DNA of 64,000 nucleotides, taken from the NCBI RefSeq assembly GCF_932274485.2, contig NC_065885.2:41553062-41617061 (forward strand), in the 5' to 3' direction. The DNA is from Patella vulgata. Its lineage: Eukaryota > Mollusca > Gastropoda > Patellidae. Both the position numbers and the translations under genes were made by a program. The notes under the pieces are model-generated. The model saw only the letters and a program-made list of their open reading frames with translations, was not told the origin of the DNA and made no database searches. Positions within the stretch are counted from its first letter, which is position 1. The number at the start of each line of letters is the position of its first letter. Below, in pieces: positions 56,490 through 64,000 of the stretch.

Positions 56490-57879
56490 TCTTGTCCCAA
56501 AGCATCGACCAATAAAATTGATTAGTTTCAGCTCAAAATGTTAATCATTGAACTCAGTCAAGACATTCACCTAATGAACATCTACATCAAGTTTAAACAT
56601 TCTACCTCACTTATGTTATGTTTCAAAGTTTTGACCAATCAAATTGCTTATCACTTCCTTGCCTAAGCAGAAAATTCTCACCATCGAACTCAGTCAAGGC
56701 AATGATATAATGAATCTATATTCAGAGTTTCATCGCTCTCACTTCATTATAGCCAAAGTTATCGTGCCCCAAAGCATCAAACAATCAGATTGCTTATCTC
56801 GGCTTACCATAAGCAGACAATGTTCATCATCAAACGCCATCAAGGCATTCACCTAATGAACGCCTACACCAAGTTTGAACATTCTACCTCAATTAGAAGG
56901 AGAGTTATTCCAAAGTCTCGTCCAATCAAATTGCTTATCGCTCTGCATACACTCAGCAGAAAATGTTCATTATCGAACTTAGTCAAGGTATTGATGTAAT
57001 AAAGCTATACACCAAGTGTCCTCACTCTAACTTAATTAGAACTAAAGTTATCGTGTCCCAAAGCATTAAACAATCAAATTGCTTATCTCTGCTTACCCTA
57101 AGCAGAAAATTCTCATCTTCGAACTCCATCAATGCATTCACTTAATAGACACCTATGCCAAGTGTGAACATTCCAACTCAATTAAAAGGAGATTTATTGT
57201 GTTCCAAAATCTCGACCAATCAAATTGCTTTTCGCTCTGCATACACTCAGCAGAAAATGTTCATTATCGAACTTAGTCAAGGTATTGATGTAATAAAGCA
57301 ATACACCAAGTGTCCTCGCTCTAACTTAATTAGAACTAAAGTTATCGTGTCCCAAAGCATCAAATAATCAAATTGCTTATCTCTGCTTACCCTAAGCAGA
57401 AAATTCTCATCTTCGAACTCCATCAATGCATTCACTTAAAAGACACCTATGCCAAGTGTGAACATTCCAACTCAATTAAAAGGAGAGTTATTGTGTTCCG
57501 AAATCTCCACCAATCAAATTGCTTATCGCTCTGCTTACCTGGAGCAGAAAATGTTCATTATCGAACTTAATTAAGGTATTGATGTAATGAAACAATACTC
57601 CAAGTTTCATCACTCTCACTTAATTAGGACTAAAGTTATCGTGTCCCAAGGCATCAACCAGTCAAATTGCCTATCTCTGCTTACCCTAAGCAGAAAATGC
57701 TCATCTTCGAACTCCATCAAGGCATTGACGTAATAAACACTTACACTAAGTTTGAACATTCTAGCTCAATTTGAAAGAGAGTTATTGTGTCCCAAAAAGT
57801 GTGATGGACAGACAGACGGACGGACCCATTTTAATAGTCTCCTGCTTTCTTCGAAAAGTAGGGGACAAATAATAAAAAA

Positions 57880-58500
57880 GTGGGTGTGGCACCGCCCAAA
57901 CGTGGATTGGGGCGGGGGGAAGGGGGTGGAATCATGCACCAAAATCCATAGCTGCCGTCCTCAGGGTATAAGAAATAAGTATAAGTTCCAAGATAATCCA
58001 TTCAGAATTGTGGTCTTCGAGCGCTAAACACATAAATAAGGTGTGGCTCTGCCACTGGGTGTTGGAATATGCACCAAAATCAATAGTTGCCACCCTTACG
58101 CTATAAGGAATACATATGCCAAGTTCCAAGCTGATCCATTCAGAATTGCGGCCTGTATACGATAAACACAAAAAATGGGCGTGGCTCTGCCCTTTCGGGG
58201 TCGCACCAAAATCAATAGTTGCCGTCCTTAGGCTATAAGGAATATATATGCCAAGTTCCAAGACGATCCATTAAGAATTGTGGCCTGTAGGCAATACACC
58301 GACACAAAGAAAACATGGATGTGGCTCTGTCCCTTGGGGTCAGGCATTCACCAAAAACAATAGGGATCATCCTTAGGGTATAAGGAATAGGTATGCAAAG
58401 TTTCAAAAGGATCTGTTATGAATTACGGCCGAAACACAGACACATAATAGAGGGCATCCTTAAAGCATAAGGAACAAGTATGAAAAGTTTTCTTTCAAGA
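57880..58500 (+). repeat. Dispersed tandem-repeat family F4, third copy
   Basis: Four or five units of about 130-150 bp carry AAAGTGGGTGTGGCNC, CACCAAAATCAATAGTTGCC and CTATAAGGAATA-ATATGCC, then CAAGTTCCAAG-TGATCCATT. They are less diverged from one another than the copies at 335-1145. The block runs into an F1 element on its right without a gap. Confidence 0.65.
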
Positions 58501-59433
58501 CACTGACACATAAAATTATGACCTCTATAGGGTCCACAAGCTAAAAACAGGATTTTTTGTACAATCAGGGGCCATAATTCAGTAAGTTACAGGTCGATAT
58601 GCTCGAATATCGAAAGGAACTAAGATCTTTGGTTTATAAACATACATTTCAAGTTTCAACAAAATCGGATAAAAATTGTGACCTCTAGCGGGTCCACAAC
58701 CTTGATATACCATATTTTTACGCTATTTGAGAACGAACGGCAGCCATTTTATCTCTCAATTTTGGGCCGATTTTCACGAAATTCGAACTCAGCCGTCCTT
58801 AAGGTGTAACGGTGATATAATAATACGTTTTTTTAAATTGATAAAAATTATGACCTCTATAGGGTCCACAAGCTAAAAACGTGATTTTTCGTACAATCAG
58901 GGGCCATAATTCAGGAAGTTACGGTCTGATATGCGCGAATATCAAAAGGAACCGAGACCTTTGGGTTATAAACATATATTTCAAGATTCAACAAAATCGG
59001 ATTAATATTATGACCTCCATAGGGTCCACAACCTTGATATACCATATTTTTACTCTATTTGAGAACGATGGGCGGCCATTTTGTCTGTCAGTTGATGAAA
59101 TTTGAACTCAGCCATCCTTAGGGTGTAACGGTGATATAATAATACATTTTTTTAAATCTGATAAAAATTATGACCTCTGTAGGGTCCACAAGCTAAAAAC
59201 GCGATTTTTCGTACAATCAGGGGCCATTATTCAGGAAGTTTCAATCCAATACATGCCAATATCGAAAGCAGCCGAGATCTGTTGGAGATAAACCTATATT
59301 TCAAGTTTCGTCAAAATCGGATAAGAATTGTGACCTGTAGAGTGTCCACAAACAAATTGTGGATGGACGTCCGGACGTCCGGATGGACAGGGGCGACGAC
59401 AATATACGTCCACATGAAAATGTGGGCGTATAA
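58500..59433 (+). repeat. Tandem-core element family F1, head missing
   Basis: About two and a half core units (CCACAAGCTAAAAAC, GGGGCCATAATTCAGGAAG, GGCGGCCATTTTGTCTGTC) are followed by the tail with GTGGATGGACGTCCGGACG, GACGACAATATACGTCCACA and the TGTGGGCGTATAA half of the hairpin. The block starts directly at the end of F4 units. Confidence 0.7.
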
Positions 59434-59930
59434 CAAGTGTTGCGTTTGCACGAACAAAGTTCATTACCGAGAACCGATATTGGGTTCAAACCCAGAACTC
59501 CACAAAAAGAGACCGATCACAAGTTTCACTTATGTGCCATAAGATAGGAAAGCCCAAGAAAATGTTTACCAGAAATATTTCACGAATTAGGCATTGCGTT
59601 TTTAATGGCTTTGAGTGTTTAATTATTTTGTTCAATTCACACCCTTTTCTTTTTATTCAAAATGAAACATATTTCATGGAAAAAATGGGTCTAATTCATC
59701 TTTAAGTACAATTCAAGTTGAAAAAATTTACCAAACTTTCATTTTATCATATTACCTATACTAGCTAATAGTCACTACATTTACACTATTTTGACACAGG
59801 ACAATTCATGCTGATGAAAATAACACCATGCAAATTCATAAATCCAGAAAACTTGTAACTCTTTTTATTATATTTATATAATATGCGTGTGTTTGCCATT
59901 ATAACTATGCATATACACCCATTTTTCATT

Positions 59931-59961
<31 letters not shown>

Positions 59962-60150
59962 CAAATTATTTAGGGAGAGGGGTTTTACATAGGCTAAGCC
60001 TGTTCCCCAATCCCATTCAGACAACCTGAATAAAAATATTGTTTAAAAAAAAAAAAAACAGCATGTAATTGTTCTCTATTCCTATTGCATACATTATTAT
60101 ATGTTTTATGAGCTGTGGCCGAAGTTTGAAAATTTCAAGATACTGGAAGT
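59434..60150. other. Unannotated stretch with an AT microsatellite
   Basis: The only clear feature is a run of about 12-13 AT dinucleotides at 59936-59961. No gene, tRNA or element end is visible. Confidence 0.6.
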
Positions 60151-60154
60151 AGCC

Positions 60155-60420
60155 AGCGGTTGTCAGGGAAGATACACCCACACTTTGCAAGAGATAGAGA
60201 ACAAGCTAAAAACAAAAGCGATTTTTTGTACAATTAGGGGCCATAATCCAGAAAAATATGGTCTGAAATACAGAAACATTGAAAGGGACCAAGATCTTTG
60301 GGACGTAAACATATACTTTAAGTTTCATGAAAATCGAAAGATAGGTTGCCAGGCAACGAAACATAAGCCCACAGCAGCTAAATCGTCCTGGCAGTTGCAT
60401 ATTTTTACTTGTCGGTAATG
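60155..60420 (+). repeat. Chimeric fragment: F1 head joined to F2 head
   Basis: Bases 60165-60340 resemble the F1 head (TTGTCAGGGAAGATACACCC, GCAAGAGATAGAGAACAAGC) and one half unit. At about 60343 it switches to AGATAGGTTGCCAGGCAACG and GCCCACAGCAGCTAAATCGT, the head of F2. This may be one element inserted in another, or a recombinant. Confidence 0.55.
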
Positions 60421-61699
60421 AAACATTTATAATACACTAAAATCTGATTAAGAGTAAACAACTCATTAAGTAATTATCATAAAATCATTAGAATTTGTTT
60501 GGCCCTTGCTAACATTTAGTATATAAAACATTTAATATCATGGATTTAGCTGTTCAAGTTATCAAAAATCATTGAAAATCAATATACTTGTTTGTCTCAA
60601 GACCTTAAACTCTGTGTATCAATCTAAAGTCAATTGAAATGATTATATATAGGTGTAAACACAATGTATAAATATAAAATCAACTAGACTTGCTTGCAAG
60701 ACTGAAGGCTTTCACCGTGCCAAGGCGTCACACAATCGCCAGATGCATGACAAAAGACTTTCCTCACCACTCCCCACCCCCCCAAAAAAAAACAACCCAA
60801 TACACTAACATAACTCAGATATTGACACGTTCTTTTTATTCTCATTGCGATAGAGAAGGTAATTGAAAAATAGAGTTGAACAATTCACATCATGATAATC
60901 CTAGATCGGTAGAATCGAACAGACGCCGCCAATCCAAATATGTAAGCGAAAACTCAAAATTCCAAGAAATAACAATTTTAGTAAAAAGAGAATGACATGG
61001 TATTTCAATTCGGCCGTTATCGCATATCCCAAGCTGTACAAAAATATAACTTTTTCGAAAATTGGTTGGGAATTCACATAATTAGGGCCGGTTTTCAATT
61101 TTCGTGCACGTTAAAGATTTACACAACTTACGGTCTGTCCACAACTTTCGCAATAGTTATAAGTAACAATTGTTAAAAACAAGGGAAAAATCAATATTCA
61201 GAACACTATCTGTTAGTTTCAGAGATCTACACTAATTGTAAATGGAATAAAAAAAAAAACAAAAAACAGTTTTCCGAATGGGACAAAAACAGTCTTTTAG
61301 TCTCAGATAACAAATAAAACCCAAAATCATAATTATCAACCTCAACTTTCCTTTATACTAAGAAAGGGCCGACTTTCTTATAAATAGCTGCAACAGGGAA
61401 CTTTATTTTAAATGGTATAAAGAGATGACATCATGTACACAAAAAAAAACTGGGATATTAATTTCAGGAGCAACTGTTTTTTACTGATATGAAATATTTT
61501 CACTCTAGAAGCACCAGTGCCAGATATTGGTTAACAGCAGAACACCCTTAGTTCAAATATTGCCACTTAGAAAAATAGCTCTCCATATTATACGTATGCA
61601 GAACGTTCCGATTATGACCCTATCAGACTTTTGTCGATATACAGTGCCATTTGTTTGGCCACTCTTGATACTTTTGACGTTGTACGATGGTTTCATACG

Positions 61700-61962
61700 G
61701 GGGGGGGGGGGGGGGTTAACACGCGCGCGCTGTATCATAAAGTCTGTCACTGAGTCGACTGGCGTGATTTCGAATCCCCGGTTGTACGTGACAAGGAGTA
61801 GGGTCGCCTGTCCAACCTCGTGGGTTTTCTCCGGTTTCCTTCCACCAACAAAGACCCCTACGCGCAAGGGAATTATTGAAATAAAATTAAACAATATGTT
61901 AGTCCCGAAATGACCTAGTTTATGTCAAGTGGACATTAAACCCCATTTCTCTCTCTCTCTCT
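61700..61962 (+). mobile_element. tRNA-derived SINE, second family, copy 1
   Basis: After a run of about 18 G comes a degenerate head (CGCGCGCTGTATCATAAAGT), then TCACTGAGTCGACTGGCGTG, ATTTCGAATCCCCGGTTGTA (B-box-like) and CAACCTCGTGGGTTTTCTCC. The tail TGGACATTAAACCCCATTTC ends in (TC)n. Its 3' end shares GACRTTAAACCCCATTTC with the other SINE family in this window. Confidence 0.7.
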
Positions 61963-61990
61963 AATTGTTCATACCTTTCTAACCAGGGTG

Positions 61991-62205
61991 GGAGGTTGGA
62001 TGGCTGAGTGGTTAGCGTGAGCGCGCTGTATCATAAAGTCTGTCATTGAGTCGACTGGCTTGGTTTTGAATCCCCGGTTGTACGTGACAAGGAGTAGGGT
62101 CGCCTGTCCAACCTCGTGGGTTTTCTCCGGGTCCTCCGCTTTCCTCCAATTGCTAAAGACCCCTACGCGCAAGCGAATTATTGAAATAAAAAAAAATAAA
62201 CCAGT
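61991..62205 (+). mobile_element. tRNA-derived SINE, second family, copy 2
   Basis: The tRNA-like head is well kept: GGATGGCTGAGTGGTTAGCG (A box), then TGTATCATAAAGTCTGTC and GGTTTTGAATCCCCGGTTGT (B-box-like). The body (ACAAGGAGTAGGGTCGCCTG, CTCGTGGGTTTTCTCCGG) is nearly identical to copy 1, 270 bp upstream. It breaks off after CCCCTACGCGCAAGCGAATT in an A-rich run; a 60-bp scrap of the first SINE family (AATTCCAACCGCCAAGGGAT to TACACGGGACTTCGG) follows at 62219-62280. Confidence 0.72.
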
Positions 62206-64000
62206 CTTTCTTTTATATAGAATTCCAACCGCCAAGGGATCTTTTACGGTCACATCAATGTGTACACGGGACTTCGGAATCGCGTTCATGTCAGCTACTC
62301 AAATATGTAATTGGTTCAAAAATTGATTGAAAATTCAATGAAATATCGCCAATTTTCTGGTTTCGTGCACGTTAAAGATTTGACGTCACTAATAAAAATT
62401 TAATATTAATTACAGATAGAGTCCATGCTCAAACAACGTCATGCCTTTTATCACAGGTGCAATATTCGATAACACTGTACGATACTACTGCAAACGCTTA
62501 AAAAATTGGACTTTCTTATAAACAGTGCGAGCCGTCGATTTCTGTCCAGATGATTACCGGTATAAGATAATTTTGACACAGAAGCAACAATATTAATTCA
62601 TAGGCTAATTATTACACACAGCAATCAACTATCTCTGTTACAGGGTCACTAATCCCATATTTTGGATAGAAGAAAACACTCATAGTTGAAATAATTTCAG
62701 TTCAAATATAATCACTGATAAAAGCACGCTTGAATAGACTCTATACGTTGACAAAACGTACAGATTGTAATTTGTATCCCCCACTTATGTTTCGCTTAAC
62801 AATGAAAGGTGCCGTGTTCAATTTTCGATCCCTTTGTTCTGCTACTCCTGAAATTTGGGACTATTGTACAATCATTTTATGTATAACACTATCGATAGGC
62901 CTCTCTGTAGAAGAAGTTCCAAAAACGAATTATGTTGACTTTTCGAGAAATAGGCCTCTAAAAATGCTCCAAATCGTAAAAATACGACGTTTTCGATTTT
63001 CGATCTCTTTTTTCGGCTACCCCTGACATTTCAAAAAATGATACAGTGGTTTCACAAAACAGAGTACCCATTAGCCTCTCGATTGAGAAAGTTTTTAAAA
63101 AATCGTTGGGAGACTTTCCAAGAAACATGCGTCCAAAGTTGCTCGAAATCGTAAAAAATGTTACTTTTCAAAGTCACATAAATTTTTAAATTTTTGATAG
63201 AAACATGCCGCTTTAGTACCATCCGATAGACAATTCAATTGGCTATTAAACGATTTAAAACTTTAACTAATCGACAAGAAAACAATTGATAAATCGCATT
63301 TTCCGCACAGGCACCCATTTTTCACAATTTTGTCAAAGTTTGGACACCTTTCTTGACTACTTCCGGTGATTAGAGGATTTTCATTTATAGTTCATGGACT
63401 GGTTTGGTCCTTCGACTTCATATATCTGAAGTTTCAGAAAAATCGTTGGAGCCGTTTTAAAAACATAAGAACTCTACGATTTGACCAAAATGCGAAAAAA
63501 AGTGAAAAATCAAAGTCAACATTTCAGAACAAAACTTATATTGTTGGAATCAAATTGATGTCAGCTATCCAAAAATATAACTGAAATTTAAAAATTCCCA
63601 AAAATAAAATTTTAGGAAATTTTGAAAATTTTCCATTTTTCACCCAAAAAATGAGAGCGACAAAGTTTCTAATTTCCACAGTTTTGAACTGCTATCTGCT
63701 CAGAAATGTCTCCAGCTATCCAAAAATGTAAATATCTGAAGAATCCATTGAGAATTAAGAGAATAATGGCCGATTTTCAATTTTCGTGCACGTTAAAGAT
63801 TTGACGAATTTTCGCTATGCGCACAAATTTCGAAATAGCTTTAAGCAGTAGCTGCACACCACTTTTCCGACAGAAAATCAAATTTCAAACCTCTATCTCT
63901 TATAGTTGCTGAGATCTAGCTTCCCCCAATAAAAAAAAAAATAACTAGACTTGCTTGCAAGACTGAAGGCTTTCACCGTGCCAAGGCGTCACACGATCGC

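Larger units (their letters stand above)
53383..57870 (+). repeat. Tandem-core element family F3, copy 2, split by an insertion
   Basis: The head (AGCCAACAGTGAGGCTGATG) is at 53383-53514 and the remainder at 56490-57870. The latter has repeated phrases CCAATCAAATTGCTTATCKC, GAACTTAGTCAAGGTATTGA and CATTCCAACTCAATTAAAAG; several neighbouring units are almost identical (period about 290 bp), a recent local amplification. The tail has CAGACAGACGGACGGACC and the CCTGCTTTCTTCGAAAAGTAGG hairpin, split by its loop. The gap of 2,975 bp is filled by an hAT/ZNF862-like pseudogene. Confidence 0.75.
60682..64000. repeat. Diverged repeats at about 1.3-1.4-kb spacing, SINEs between
   Basis: TTCGTGCACGTTAAAGATTT recurs at about 61102, 62362 and 63784, each time after a similar 60-80-bp stretch (CAGCTAYCCAAAAATGTAA, GCCGATTTTCAATTTTCG). 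At the outer edges ACTAGACTTGCTTGCAAGAC and TGAAGGCTTTCACCGTGCCA appear at 60687 and again at 63947 up to the window end, next to A-rich runs. This looks like a decayed tandem element whose last copy leaves the window. No coding sequence was found. Confidence 0.55.

Noticed and set aside
60687-60745. Possible tRNA gene
   Set aside because: It folds poorly, lacks recognisable A and B boxes, and is repeated at 63947; it looks like an element end.

Overview
This is repeat-dense eukaryotic DNA, almost certainly from a mollusc. I infer the phylum from the style of its short-repeat families: cores of 150-330 bp in tandem, a run of GACG and a terminal hairpin reading roughly CCACATTTTCATGTGG. The mix of tRNA-derived SINEs, L2-like and I-like LINEs, a Penelope-like element, Helitron, DIRS and Ty3/Gypsy remains fits this. 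Nothing looks bacterial and I found no RNA gene that I trust.

The only host gene I can read with confidence is on the minus strand. Five exons (47714-47841, 47172-47301, 11661-11771, 11324-11432, 10001-10141) splice in frame into about 206 residues of the saccharopine dehydrogenase domain of alpha-aminoadipic semialdehyde synthase (AASS, lysine breakdown in mitochondria). The first and last exons of the gene lie outside the window. The intron between the second and third of these exons is 35,400 bp, and most of the window sits inside it.

Layout from left to right. 0-10 kb: tandem-repeat families, a pogo-like TA-flanked MITE (6586-7724) and a SINE with a perfect 14-bp target duplication. 10-12 kb: three AASS exons. 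12-16.5 kb: more tandem families, a truncated SINE and a tRNA-like tandem pair. 16.5-21.1 kb: an I-group LINE inserted in one unit of a two-unit tandem repeat. 22.7-25.6 kb: a Helitron Rep gene split by a 2.0-kb foldback element with a 14-bp target duplication. 25.6-30.2 kb: a large inverted duplication carrying two broken copies of a nuclease-like gene, one of them hit by a Tc1-type transposon. 30.3-46.7 kb: a nest at least four deep: a tandem-repeat element contains an L2-like LINE, which contains a Ty3/Gypsy fossil, which contains a DIRS fossil. The LINE also holds a 1.24-kb palindrome and a TTAA MITE. 47.2-47.8 kb: two AASS exons. 48-52.5 kb: a Penelope-like element with a proline-rich ORF, an SGNH-hydrolase-like ORF and an RT/GIY-YIG protein, between inverted minisatellites. 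53-58.5 kb: a tandem-repeat element interrupted by an intron-bearing hAT/ZNF862-like pseudogene that itself carries a SINE. 58.5-64 kb: further repeat families and tRNA-derived SINEs.

The genes do not work together as a system. The window is one metabolic gene whose introns have been filled by successive layers of mobile DNA. The most unusual items are the foldback element with a 14-bp duplication, the FEN/PIN-like repeated gene family, the SGNH ORF inside a Penelope-like element, and the shared 3' ends of the SINEs and the I-group LINE.
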